Shown one piece after another: positions 23,566 through 35,395 of a DNA stretch of 64,000 nucleotides (positions are counted from its first letter, which is position 1; every line of letters starts with the position of its first letter). Under the pieces are notes generated by a model. That model did no database searches and was not told where the DNA came from. It was given only the letters and a program-made list of their open reading frames with translations. The position numbers and the translations under genes are program-made. Source of the stretch: Eublepharis macularius (Eukaryota; Chordata; Lepidosauria; Squamata; Eublepharidae); the NCBI RefSeq assembly GCF_028583425.1, contig NC_072791.1, forward strand, positions 45,329,368 through 45,393,367, given 5' to 3'.

Positions 23566-24337
23566 CAGGAGTTCACAACCTTTTCAAGCCTACAGGTACC
23601 TTTTGGGATTCTTTGTCGTTTTCTGACACGGCAATGGGCACACCTAAAAAATGGCTGCCACAGGAGGCAGAGCCAACTACAAAACAGTTTCTGCAAAAGG
23701 CAGAGCCAACTACAAAATGCTGCAGGAGGTGGAGCCAACCTGGGGGCTACAGTGGGAAAGAATTGGCTTCCATTCCCTGCCACCACTTCTCAGGCTGATG
23801 TGGGAAATTTTGTGGGGGCTCACCAGCATCAGTATAACATGCCAAGTCACTTCTGGCACTCCAAAATAGAGTTCTGGGTAAATCTTAGAGCATCAGCATG
23901 ACATGATGACATTACTTCTGATTTTGCACAGCAAGTGACATGGTGCATTGCACCAATGCTGGCACAACTGTCCCCACCCTGCAGGAACTCCCCAAAAGAT
24001 GGCAAATTGGCAATTCTAAGCCAACTACAAAATGTAAAGGAGTAAGGCTATACATAACTCCAATAGTAACTCTTTGACATTTCAGGCAGATGCTGTATTT
24101 AACAGGATGCCTTTTAAAATGAACTTTTTGTTTTCTGACGTACAGACAATAACACAGAAGAACCTTGTGCTTTTGTGGCAACTGTTGCTGAAGCAACTTT
24201 CTGCACAGCCAATCAGATCTCCAGTGGCCAATCAGAAGCCCTGTCAAGCAAAAGCCCAGCCTGGCCCCAATCTCTTTCTAAAAACATTTGGTGTGCCCTG
24301 AGAAAGGTGTCAGTGGATACCGAGTTGGGGGCCTTTG
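23566..24337. mobile_element. Non-autonomous hAT-like element, 772 bp
   Basis: Imperfect terminal inverted repeats: caggagttcacaacctttt at the left and, on the other strand, caaaggcccccaactcggt at the right. Both are flanked by an 8-bp duplication with one mismatch (atctagtg at 23558-23565, ctctagtg at 24338-24345). The inside contains repeated ggcagagccaactacaaaa words. No transposase frame exists. The structure fits an old hAT deletion derivative; the imperfect ends lower confidence. Confidence 0.6.
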
Positions 24338-24631
24338 CTCTAGTGTCTGTCAAATAGCTTGATTTTTAAATTAACTGCAATGCAGTCAGCACTGACTACT
24401 GAGCGTTTTCGGTTTCAGTGGGAGCAGAGAGATGTCTAGTGAAGTTCAGAGGCCTACTCTTAAAAATGAAATTGCCAAAAAGCAATGTATCTTGAAAAAA
24501 ATTAAATTACTAACCCAATCTCTGATTAATTAGTTGATCTCAGTTCAAAAACTCTCTAAGGTACACAGAAATTAGGATCAACTCATATAGAGCACACTTT
24601 ATTTATACAAGTAGTCCTTAGGACTACTTGT

Positions 24632-24835
24632 CCAAGCTCCAGGTTAGGAAATTCTGGGAGATTTGGGGGGTGAAACCTGGAGAGGATGGAGTTTGAGGAG
24701 GGGAGGGGCTTCAGCAGGATATAATGCCATAGAGTCCACCCTCCAAAGCAGCCATTTTGTCCAGGGGAACTGATCTCTGTAGCCTAGAGATTGGTTGTAA
24801 TTCCAGGAGATCTCCAGCCACCACCAGATCTCCAG
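24632..24835 (-). mobile_element. MITE-like repeat (agatctcc family)
   Basis: Shares the blocks ggatataatgccatagagtc, then caccctccaaagcagccat, tttgtccaggggaactgatc and attccaggagatctccag with copies at 25757, 26281, 31775 and 42548. Better copies have ends resembling ggttgccaac and its complement, suggesting a terminal-inverted-repeat transposon. The superfamily is not determined. Confidence 0.55.
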
Positions 24836-25160
24836 TGATAATCATTAATGTGATTGGCATCAATTTCAATGCTCAATTCCATTGTTTATTTTTCCCCAAC
24901 TGCTACTATCAAAGAAGTTGCTTACCTAGACTTCGTATTACACCTTTGATTGTTTATGTGAGCAAGAAATATACAGTACAAGCACACCATTTAAGTCCAA
25001 GCAATAATGTTTATGGGTCTTGGTGATGATATAAAGAGTAGTCAAAGGGAATTGTACAAAATTGGAGTGCAGTTCTTTACACTTTTAAGATTCCTACCTG
25101 CTCATGGACTGCAATTAAGCCTGTATCTAATTACTAGTACCAATGAACTCCATGGGACTT

Positions 25161-25269
25161 AGGGTCTCACCACAAGAGACAAAATACATTTGAATTACAC
25201 GGGTAATTTGAGTATATTTTGTAATTTGAGTGTAATTCAAGTGTATTTTGTCTCGTGTGGTTTAACCCT
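25161..25269. repeat. Hairpin MITE-like element
   Basis: Arms of about 40 bases, agggtctcaccacaagagac with aaaatacatttgaattacac on the left and their near-complement on the right (gtgtaattcaagtgtatttt, gtctcgtgtggtttaaccct), around a short AT-rich centre. No clear target duplication. Confidence 0.6.
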
Positions 25270-25756
25270 TACTTTCAAATAAATAGTCATAGCACCAGAT
25301 GTGCAATATGTTTCCTTTGTTCCCCTTTTTCTATAACATGGGCCACTTCTTGGAAGGACTTGGAATGACCTCAGGCCTCGTCTATCTTATTTCAGTTACT
25401 TCATCTCAACCACACTGTTTTTTCTGTGCCAAGCTTCACAGGAATTTTGCAAGGCCTGTCTGTCTTCCTTTGGCTTTGCTCAGTGTTGTCTGCTACATAA
25501 CTGATTAGCCATTTGGTAGAATACGAGAGACAACTTACAGCTGGCACTTGTTCCAACCTTAGGGAATGGGGCTGAATTCACATGTGCTGCTTGAAATGCA
25601 TTTCAGCTCTTCTCTCACAGTTGGTGCTTATGTGTATTAAAACAGGCAGTTTTAAAGGTGCTTCTGCTGGATTTCTCAAGTGATCAATGGCCATGTACTG
25701 AGAATGATTTACAATTGCATTTCAATCCTAACCAACCTCAGTGTGGAGCTTAAAGT

Positions 25757-26275
25757 TCTCCTGGAGTTTCAACTGATCTCCAGACTACAGAGATCGGTTC
25801 CCCTGGAGGAAATGGCGTTTTCAAACATTGGAAACCATTTAAGACTAGAGTTACCAACTCCAGTTTTGGAAAATTCCTGAAGGTATGGGGTAGGGATCCC
25901 ATTCCCCTGGTGGGGGTGAGGGATCCCCACTCCCACCTTTTGCTTACCTGGCCAGTAGGGGGAAAGGCAAAGAATGGGCACCCAAGGTGCATTCCCAGGG
26001 TTGGCGCAAAGACGTCACTGACATCACCACACTGCCCCGAGAGCACTCCCGCACTTCACAGCCCAAATCGGCCTACAGCGCACGTGCTTCCCAGCCTTGT
26101 GCGATGATGTCACTTCCCAGAAGTGACATCATCACAGCAGTGTGGGGCTGCATGCGTGCCCAGAGCACCAGAAAGGTAACTGCTGGATCCCCTGCTTCCA
26201 CTGGGAGGGTAAGGGGACCTGGCAAGCCTAGTATGGGGGCAGTGCCTGGGGAAGGAGCTTAACAGGAATATAACA
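25757..26275 (-). mobile_element. Composite of MITE-like repeats
   Basis: 25757-25835 is a fragment of the agatctcc family (tgatctccagactacagagat). From about 25848 a second, GC-rich repeat begins (gttaccaactccagttttgg) and contains gacgtcactgacatcaccac and gatgatgtcacttcccagaa. It resembles the element at 44249-44512. Boundaries are blurred. Confidence 0.45.
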
Positions 26276-26280
26276 ACCTG

Positions 26281-26482
26281 GGATTGCCAACTCTGGATTG
26301 GGAAATTCCTAGTTATTTGGTAGGTGGAACCTAGGGAGGGGAGAGACCTCAACAGAATATAATGCTATAGAGTCCATCCTCCAAAGCAGCCAATTTCTCC
26401 AGAGAAACTGGCCTCTTTAATTTGGAGGTCAGTTGTAATTCCTTGAGATCTCTAGGCCCCACCTGATAGCTGACAACCCTAT
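26281..26482 (-). mobile_element. MITE-like repeat (agatctcc family)
   Basis: Opens gggattgccaactctggatt and closes gctgacaaccct, giving short inverted ends. The middle matches the copy at 24632-24835. Confidence 0.6.
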
Positions 26483-27569
26483 GAAGGGTTGCTAGATTCC
26501 TGCTGGGAGCAGAAGACCTCTCACCTTCCTGTGGGCCCTTCTCACCACAGTTTGCCATGTTCCAGCTGGCCAGCAGTAGAAAATTGGGGGAGGGGGAGAA
26601 ATTAGGGGAATGATTGCTGGCATCCTGATGGCTGATGTCACTTGTGGTGTAACAAGAAGTAACATCATTGTGCCATCAGCAACACTCTAGCGTTCAGTCA
26701 AAACTCCATGGTTAAACCACAGAGTATTGGGCAAATGCTAGAACATCATTGGCAATGTGACTATATCACTTCCAACTGTACCAGAAGTGATGTCAATGAG
26801 TCTTCTGCCAGTAGCAAGTCTTGTGCTGGCAACTCTAATAGTTTGGGACTAGGATATCTAAAAGACCATCATATGTTCCTGCCCGTCTTCTGAGATTGTC
26901 CTAACTGAGGACTTGCTCCATCTCCATCCTTTTTTGGAAGTTTTACTATGCTTTTTTCAGTTGGGGCACCTCAGCTTTACAATGTCCTCCATTTGGATGC
27001 TCACCATTGGAATTTTTTTTGTACAGATTTGTTTATTCTCCTAGGCTTTTAAGTATACAGATTTTTCTACTTCCCCTGTAGTCCTCTGTTTTTATTGTTG
27101 CAGCTGTTTGTTCTGCTGTTTGCATTTGCATTTTATTCTTGACTAAGGTTTTTAAAATTTATTCTTTATTTTATTCAATTTATATTACGCTCTCCTTGCA
27201 ATACTACTTTTTGTAGTATTAAGATTTTGTATAATATTGTGAGTTTAATGGTTTTTAGATTGTTAACTGCCTAAGAATCTGTTTTTGGTTGAGAAGGGGG
27301 AATGGTTTCAATAAATAAATAACCCTTCCTGAAATTCATAATGTATACATGATTTTAATCTTAAAGCCTCAATGAGAGGGTACAAAGGGGACAAAACTCC
27401 AAGGGCTCAAGTCCACCCTTCAAGCCCTTAAAGCTGGGAAGACGTGATTTGTTTCCATATGAACTTTCAGTTGGCTCTGGGTGTGGATCTTAAGGGAAAT
27501 CTTTGTCTGGGAAACCCACGGTGGCTCTCTACAAGTCAGCAGCCCTGTTCAAAGGAAAAGAAAGGTTGT
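26483..27569. other. Intergenic, no gene seen
   Basis: Contains aagtaacatcattgtgcc and aagtgatgtcaatgag words that may be remnants of the GC-rich repeats nearby, and T-rich DNA at 26930-27320 ending in caataaataaataac. No gene. Confidence 0.35.
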
Positions 27570-27628
27570 TGGGCTGTATGTACCACTGACCTGTTCCAGC
27601 GGGGCTCTTCCTATGTTCTTATGTTCTA
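27570..27628 (+). mobile_element. CR1-type 3' terminus
   Basis: Ends gcggggctcttcctatgttc, then ttatgttcta. The 8-base repeat-like tail (ttatgttc) is the form seen at CR1 3' ends. Only the last 60 bases are clear. Confidence 0.5.
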
Positions 27629-27682
27629 ATTTTCAGTAGGAAATGGGGCAGATACAGACATCATCTGCATCTCTCCACCTGG

Positions 27683-27880
27683 CCACTCCTCCACTTGAAA
27701 TCAACTGGGTGATCTTGGGTCAGTCAAAGCTCTTCCAGAGTTCTCTCAGGCCCACCCACCTCACAAGGTGATTGTTGTGGGGATAATAACAACATACTTT
27801 GTAAACCACTCTGAGTGGATGTTAAGTTGTCCTGAAGGTGGTATATAAATGGAATGTTGTTTTTCTTGTTCTTGTTGTTA
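27683..27880 (+). mobile_element. CORE-SINE, 5'-truncated
   Basis: Starts within the head at cactcctccacttgaaatc and continues through gggtgatcttgggtcagtc, tgttgtggggataataacaa and gtcctgaaggtggtatata. Confidence 0.8.
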
Positions 27881-28059
27881 AGTGTGGAATACATACCCTT
27901 TCAGGTGAAACCATTTTCATATACAAGGTAATAGACAAGAGCTATATGACCAAGGGGCAGAATGTGATGGAACAGGGGTAAAGGTTACCGTGAAAGAGCC
28001 ACGAATCGGTCAGTCTATTCATTTGCTTTGGATATATCAACACAGTGATTCATACTTCA

Positions 28060-28375
28060 GATAAGAACATGGGAATTGCCTTGCTGGACCAGGACAAAGT
28101 CCATCTAGTCTAGCATTCTGTTTCTGGCAGCCAGCACAATGCCTCGGGGAACCCGCAAACAGACTATGAAGGTGACAGATATTTTTTGTTCATCCCCAGC
28201 TTCTGGAAATCAGAGATGCACAGGTCTTAAAAATGGAGATTTCATTCTTAGCAGTGATAGCTAGTAGCCATTAATGGACCTGTACTCTTTGAATCTGTTT
28301 TTCTCCCCAAAATAAATCCTAGCTTGTATCCATCACCACAGTTTACAGCAGTTAATTCCATATGTTCTTCATTAA
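28060..28375 (-). mobile_element. CR1-type 3' end, diverged
   Basis: Starts aagaacatgggaattgcctt, then gctggaccaggacaaagtcc and atctagtctagc, and continues to the gtagccattaatggacctgt block. Same family as 20843-21075. Confidence 0.55.
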
Positions 28376-28625
28376 TAACAACAACAACATTTGATTTATA
28401 TACCGCCCTTCAGGACAACTTAACACCCACTCAGAGTGGTTTACAAAGTATGTCATTAGTATCCCCACAACAAAACACCCTGTGGGGTGGGTAGGGCTGA
28501 GAGAGCTCCTAGAAGCTGTGACTGACCCAAGGTCACCCAGCCGACTTCAAGTGGAGGAATGGGGAATCAAACCCAGTTCTCCAGATTAAAGTCCTGTTGC
28601 TCTTAACCACCACACCAAAGTGACT
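28376..28625 (-). mobile_element. CORE-SINE
   Basis: Reverse copy: (aac)n, atttgatttatataccgccc, ttcaggacaacttaacaccc, aaggtcacccagc, gggaatcaaacccagttctc, ctcttaaccaccacaccaaa. Confidence 0.85.
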
Positions 28626-28861
28626 CTCATTAATTGCTTTTTATTTCATTTTTGTTGTCCTGACCTTACTATCAGTTAACTCAACTGGGTTATCACAAGT
28701 GACAATTGGACCCTTTTTTTTGATGTGATACTTCGGCCTGTTGCATAAGGAGAACTTCAGAAGGTGCATCTTTTCCTGACACAAAACATGCATTGATAGG
28801 AACATATTCACCCATTCAGCCTTTGTCATCTCAGTAAAAAAGTGTTACAGGCTCTGGGAAA

Positions 28862-28965
28862 TACTTTCTCTGCTTAAGAACCTGAAAAGCTGCTGCCAAT
28901 GAAAGCAGGTGTTATTGAGCTAGATGGACTAATGATCTGACTCACATTAAGGGCTTTTTATATCA
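28862..28965 (+). mobile_element. Short interspersed repeat fragment
   Basis: gctgctgccaatgaaagcag, then attgagctagatggactaat and gatctgactcacatt, a word order I know from reptile interspersed repeats. Class unknown. Confidence 0.4.
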
Positions 28966-29184
28966 AAATTTCTCTTCTTTCTTCCCCCCCCCCACACTGT
29001 GGGAAGTGTATACCACTGGATACCACATATTCAAGATGCCTGGCAACCTGAGAACTATATTTCCCAGGGTGAACAAGGCACTGGGGGAGGTTGGAGAAAA
29101 AGAGAATTGCAGAAAATAGATAGAGAGAAATTTTCTCCCTATTCCATAATAACTCAGGGAGTAACCAATAAAGTGGAAGAATGG

Positions 29185-29525
29185 TAGATTCAGGATGGAC
29201 AAAAGGAAGTACTTCTTTACTCAGTAATTAGATTGTGGGATTTGCTACCAGTGGAGTAATGGCCACGAGCCTAAATAGCTTTAAAAGGGGATTAAACAGT
29301 TTCATGGAGGATATCCATCAATGGCTATGAGCCATGGTGCCTAAAGGAAACCTCTACATCCAGAGGCAATAACTATTGCTAGGAGGCACCATCAAAGAGG
29401 GGAGCCTTGACCTCTATACCCTACTTGTTGACCCTTCCAGCCAACTGGTTGGCAGTGTGTGAACCAGGATACTAGACTGGATACACCACTGCTCTGATTC
29501 AGAAGGATATCTCTTCTTATGTTAT
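29185..29525 (+). mobile_element. CR1-type 3' end
   Basis: ttcaggatggacaaaaggaa, gtacttctttactcagtaat, ttaaaaggggattaaacagt, ttcatggaggatatccatca, ending actagactggatacaccact and ctcttcttatgtt. Longest plus-strand copy of the cttatgttct-tailed family here. Confidence 0.7.
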
Positions 29526-31774
29526 AGTTGCCCAGCAGTGACAGGTGCCTGCATCTGATGCCAATGCCAGTGGTACCCACTACTGGTACATCCTTCCACT
29601 CTCCGTTATTGACAGTGTCCACCTGCTCCGTGTTGAGAAACAAGGTGGTGCTGCAAACAAAGAGAGTTAGTCAAAGGGGACAATGTTGCACAGTGGCAAG
29701 CGAGGTTGCAAGATCTTCCCGCACAAATAAGCAACCATTGCTGTTACCCAAACAGACAGTCTCCTAATTAGTTGGGGAAATTAGCATAAAGGAGAAAATT
29801 GAGAGGGGGTAACTGGGATTCTCCACCTATGTTTATGGGGTTATTCCCGTAAGAGAACTCTCAAAATAAGCCAGGCAGATGTTCAACCAGAAACATTTTT
29901 TTAATTAAAAGAGGAATAAAAGGGCAAATGGACAGAAAATCACACACGGCACAAATACATGGCTAAATAAGAGAAAATCAGGAAGGAAAGGGAGAGAAAA
30001 CAGCCTTGGGGAAGGCGATAGTTTCCATTCTCAAAAATAGGGGTCTACAGAGGCAACAGCAAAATGACTTGAGTTTCATAGAGAAGAAAAGAAGCCCAAA
30101 TGGATTTGGGGGCATGTGGACGGATCCAAGAACACACAAACACCCACTGGTGACTAGGGAGTCCAGATATAGGGCAAAATGCTCCCTAGGGCAAGCTAAA
30201 CTTGATGGCTGTCTCTGGAGGTGGGCAATGGAGTTGGGAAAGGCTTGATGGGTCTTCCTGAGGTGGACTGTAGGTGTGAATGGTGCTTGATGATCCTTTG
30301 AGTACCAGATGGGAAAGGCTACCAAGTTTTCTGAATAGCACCAGGTGGTGCTTAATCAGGGTAAATGGGTGAGAGAAGTGAGACAGAGCATGGATGAGAT
30401 TAGCCAGGAGCTTCCTGGGAGTCTTGCTGTCCTAAGTTATGCATCCCTTCAGGGCAAAGAGGTGGTGTTTAGTGAGTCAGCTGCTCTGACTCTCCTTTTG
30501 AAATATTGTTCCAGGCTTTTACCTGGCTGGCACCCATGTTATGCCAGGCAGTGCCTTGCACTTATGGTATATGAGGAAGGGAGCTTATGATTTCTTATTT
30601 ATAAATTGCCCCTCAGCGGGAGGAGGGGTCTGACTGCTAATATTGCCATGGGGCAGTATAAGAATGTGTATGTTCAAATGATTCCTGATCTGGGCAGGAA
30701 TAAATGATGGGCAGGAATAAATGATGACTTAGGCGGGTATAATGTGGGAAAGAATGCAGATATGACAAGCCACACAATGAGACTGTAAATTATCAACAGT
30801 TTTGAATTTTTAAAATCTGTTTTATGGACATTATGAATTGGATGCATTGCAGTCAGAGAGGTGACAAAGTGAGCTACAGGATGACCATGTAAGAACACAC
30901 ATGCATACAGATTTTTTTTGAAACATTTAGAATTGTGAATTTTTGAATAAAAACAATTATCACATGTTCAAGGGTACTGACTGCAATTTGCAATCAACCT
31001 GTAATCCAAACTGGGTGGAAACTGAGCAGGGTGGCACCAGCTGCTGGGGCCCAAAGCTTCTGGTGGGACCCATTGCTTATGACTCCTTACTCGTGCATCA
31101 TCTCTGATACCTACACAAACACCCTTCAACTGCTTGCTTGAGAGCGCTTTGTCACCTCTTCTCCCAGCTGCATATGCTGCCTAGCACTGTTGGAGAAGAA
31201 CATGCAGGTGGTGCACAAAGCATCAGCATTCCTGGTGGCCATGGCAGTGGCACTCATAGCTGCACTCACCACCCAGCCCCACTGGCGAAAGGGCATGCAG
31301 GCAGTGTGGGCAGCTGTGACTGCAGGTGGTGGGAGAGCTTGTGAGTGGGCAAAGGGAAGATGCACATTCAGGTGAGGGCATGTGGATTGGAAGGCAAGAA
31401 GGGAGCCTGTTAGTGGGCATGGAGGCCCCTGAAGCACTCTCTGCCAAAGCCCCCCTCCCAGAAAAAACCTGGAACTGGCCCTTCAATTTAACTGCTGAAC
31501 ATTAATTGAGATCTTTTTCTAACAAAGATAGACAGCTCTTCCCTATCATACCAACACCAGTATCCATCTCTGTGTGTATGAGGCATAATTTTTAAAAGAG
31601 TTTTACTGTAATAAATGTCATTCAATCAAACAAGTTTGTTTCTTTGTCATATTCAAGAGCCTACATTAGCCCTGTGTCACAAAAGTGAGACCATAGACCA
31701 GTGACAGTGATTATGAAGAAATTAACACTGCTGAAACATAGCTGATCTGGGTTCTTTCGGAGTCATATCAAGTG
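29526..31774. other. Intergenic, no gene seen
   Basis: No reading frame here resembles a known protein. At about 30690-30725 there is a short tandem duplication (gggcaggaataaatgat). The 29.9-30.6 kb stretch looks unique but I cannot assign it. Confidence 0.35.
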
Positions 31775-31965
31775 GTACTTCTAGGCGATCTTGCAGTATT
31801 ACTAATGATTTCCAGGTGACAGAGATCAGTTCCCCTGGAGAAAATTGCTTCTCTGGAGGGTGAAAAATATGCCATTTGATCCCACTGAGTTCCCTCCCTC
31901 CCCAGGCTCCATCCCCAAATCTCCAGGAATTTCTCAATCCAGATTTGGCAATCCTAGCACAGGCT
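31775..31965 (+). mobile_element. MITE-like repeat (agatctcc family)
   Basis: Opposite direction to 26281-26482: gacagagatcagttcccctg, then gagaaaattgcttctctgga, caggctccatccccaaatct and ccagatttggcaatcctag. Confidence 0.6.
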
Positions 31966-33989
31966 ACTGTTCTGTGTGAAATCTGCCAGGATGAGCATGA
32001 CCTTCTAATTCGGGGAAGACAACTCCTAGCACATGTGCCAACGGCGACATATTTGAGCATTTTCTTGGTATTCAAGGCCGGATCTCTGCCCAAGTGAGCA
32101 CGGCACTGGCAGCACTGCTGGGGCCAGTGGTGTGGGAGATTTTAATCATTTTAATCAAATTTAATCATCCTTTTGTTTCCAGTCAGAGGCCTGGTTTGTT
32201 GTTATGTTGTTACATGTTTGGAATTTTGAATGGTTCTGTCCAATGGGATAAAGTGGCAAATGAGTTAGAGCCTATAACCAGGAAAATTTCTGAATGGTTG
32301 TAGATATGAGCCTTAATTGTCAGGAAATGGTTCTCTCCAAAAGGTGATCCGCTCTCTTTATTGACCAAGACTGAGAGAAGTAGACAGAATCCTGCTGTGA
32401 GTTGGCTGAAGCACCTTCGGGTGTAGGGTATCTCCTCTCTCTGCTGGCCCACAGACTACCTTTTTGCCTCCATCTGTACTCTACTTGTAATTTGTAAATA
32501 AAGCAAATATTACAAAAAATACCTTGTCTCGTATGCTCACTCCACCAAAATGAATGAACCCAAATAAGTGCTACTCCTGAAACTTCTCACTACTCAGCAA
32601 AGTGAGAGGCAAATAACAATATTTATAGTACTGAGTCTATATTGTTAGCTGAGTGCAAAAAGAGCAGTGAAGTTACACTGTGCAGATTAAAGAGGCAAAA
32701 AAGTTTATTTGAGGAAAATACATACTTGATAGTAAAGAGAAGAGAGAGGTTCCTTGCTATCTGACTACATCTTGCAGAGAGAGAAGAAGTGTGGCGGGAG
32801 AGAGAAGAAGAAGCAGGATATTGCCCTGTTTAGCCCAATAGGAGACAAGACAAGGAAATGACCCCCAGGAAACAAGAGAGATGCTGCTCTCACTGTCCTA
32901 ACTAAGTGACCCTTGCTGCCCCCTGCATGGAAGGCTCTTCTTCCTTCTTGCTGCTGCAGTACACCAGACATTGTTATTTCCAACATATATTTCAACTTGT
33001 GTGGTAGAGGAGGCCTTCCCCTCCATTATGCTCATGACATCACATGTAAGATTTGGTGCTTTTACCAGAGGTCTATATCTGTGATTGCCTAATATATGTT
33101 CTCCCCCACCCTTTTACTGGCACGTCTATTTTATTGTGAAATCTGATAATGGAACTAAAACGAAAAGCAAGTTTCACCAATAGAAATTCCTCCCACAGTA
33201 GAGCAATGGAAGAGTTAGCTATCAACTAGAGAAACAGGTCAATGTTTCTTATCTTTCAGAACTAATCAGAACTAGTCATAATTAGATCATCACCATCTGT
33301 CTTAAAGTGTGAGACTGTTATCTGACCTTTAAATCAGACATGAACTTAAAAAATTAAACCCCAAAACATTTTGTGCTGCAGTTCTGCATATAACCTGTAG
33401 ATGACAGCACATGCAACAAAGCATACTTTCTTGGTCTGCCTGAAAGTCGGGTTTCCTTGAAATAAGTGGAATATATGCAGACTTTAAAATGTGAATACAA
33501 TCAACATGTAGAGTGGGAATTGGGGTAGCATCCTTTGTCCCTGTCCCTTTACTTGTTGATCATCTTTTGTGCAAAGTAAATGCAGTTAAAATCAGAGTAT
33601 ACTTCAGTGTATCAGAGTATACTTCAGTGTTAAATGCTGGAGCAAATTATGCCTCATGTACATCAAGAGCTTCTCCTTTACCTGACGAGGGAGTTTGAGT
33701 GTGTCAGTGAAGCTGAGAGCAAATACCACAAGGAGTCTGGACTCAGTCAAGTGTCGAAGCTTCTAGTAGAGTCACTCAGGGCAGAATGGTCAACGCTGAG
33801 ACAGCAGACTGAGATGTGCCACCCTCTTCAGGAATCAACAGTCATATCAACAGTTCCAGTGGTGATAGGGGGTGAAGGAATCCTTGAGGCATAGCTACTG
33901 GTCAGCAACAGTAGTAGAAGGTGACACTGGGGGAGGATATTTCACAGACACTTCAGCTAACCCTGGTTCATACCGTGCAGAAGAAGACA
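31966..33989. other. Intergenic, no gene seen
   Basis: AT-rich DNA without a recognisable gene. A perfect 20-bp tandem duplication (atcagagtatacttcagtgt) lies at 33591-33630. The 33640-33980 part may already belong to the BovB element that follows, but I cannot show it. Confidence 0.35.
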
Positions 33990-34168
33990 ATGTTAAACCA
34001 AATGATCATCTCCTACCTTGAAAACCCTATGGTGAGACAACCCAAAATGAAAGAAGATACAATGCTGGAAGACAGGACCCCAGGCCAGAAGGCATTTAGT
34101 TGGCTACTATGGAAAAGCAAAGGTCAAGTACAAATAGTGCTATTCTTAATGACTGGACTGGTTTAAAG
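33990..34168 (+). mobile_element. BovB/RTE LINE, 5' region fragment
   Basis: gatacaatgctggaagacag, gccagaaggcatttagttgg, ctactatggaaaagcaaagg, tcaagtacaaatagtgct. This resembles the stretch upstream of the endonuclease in reptile BovB elements. The BovB endonuclease resumes at about 35396 after an unrelated LINE piece. Assignment is from remembered family character only. Confidence 0.45.
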
Positions 34169-35395
34169 CTCTTGTATAATATGGGCGAATACTGTAAAGA
34201 AAAATTAAAGTAATGTTTTTCCAGAAAAGATCGAAAAGGTTTCTTTGGAGTATACATGGCACTCCAATTGAGCAATGCGAAATCTATAAATATCTGGGTT
34301 TAATATACAGTAAAACCTTGAACCGGAATGTCCATCTAACGTATATAAAATCATCAGCTTTTAAGACTATTGGGATAATAATGAGATTCTATTATACCAG
34401 GGGATGTTTTCTTATAGATCCAGTCATAAAACTCTACATCAGTAAAATTATTTCTCAGCTATTGTATGGCATTGAGGTATGAGGTTGGAAAGAACGAACA
34501 CTCACAAGACTGGAACAATTCAAAATCTTTTTCTGAGGTGAAGTCTAGCATTGCCAAAGGGGTCACCAGCAGTTCTGATATGGACAGAGCTTGGCCTCCC
34601 TTCAATCAGGGCTCATGCCCATTTAGCAATTTTAGAATCATGGTAAAAACACCTACTAACAAATATCGATTCATTTGGTAAACTTACTTTTAATCTGTTG
34701 CAAAGCAAGAACACAGCTCGCACCTAATTTTTCAACAATATTATCTCTCGTTATACCATTCCAGATGATTTAATGTGATCTTCAGGGAACAATTTCAATT
34801 TGCGGGAATGGGTGTTTAATGGCAACACCTTAATTGATTATTTGTTAGTAGTTCAATCAAAATTTTCTCCATGGTATAAAACTATTAAAAAGGTCATCTC
34901 AGAGCCTTGTACTTGGTAGATATAACAGCATATAACCTCAGAACAGCATGTACGTCACTGCACTTCCAAACTATGCCAACGGAACTACTCACTGGACGAT
35001 ATTTAAAAATACCCCAGGAACAACACATCTGTATATGTGGAAGTTGGGTGGAAGATCTTCACTATGTTTTGGTTTGCCCTTTATACTTGGAGCCCAGAAA
35101 TAAATTTCCAGCAAAGACATTAGAGATTTAAATTCCGATTCTGACAAAATAGAATTTACGCTATCAGATGTGGATCCTCTTGTTTCCAATAGGATGACAT
35201 TTTTTGCTTTAGTTGCCAGAAAAATTAGAGCAAATGTTGTTCTTTAAAAAGCAGTCTATTGAAGCAAAATGTAATTTTTGTGTCTGGATGTGAGTTTTTA
35301 GAGATAGATGTAATTTTAGAAATTTTAAAATTTTAGAGTTGTAAATACATTTTTAACTTGTAAAGGCCGATGGTCTCATACAATACATTTGTCTA
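34169..35395 (+). mobile_element. LINE fragment, RT C-terminal part, clade unassigned
   Basis: Frames at 34213-34482 and 34907-35131 encode the thumb and post-RT region of a non-LTR retrotransposon. WSIHGTPIEQCEIYKYLGLI is the typical K-Y-L-G segment, followed by LYISKIISQLLYGIEV. A zinc-knuckle-like CICGSWVEDLHYVLVCPLY (C-x-C...H...C) lies near the end. The frames are interrupted by stops. The protein style differs from both L1 and the L2-like copies here. It lies between two BovB-like segments, so it may be a younger insertion. Confidence 0.6.

Noticed and set aside
30345..30590. 81-codon plus-strand frame with a protein-like composition
   Set aside because: No motif or neighbouring exon recognised; not enough to call a gene.
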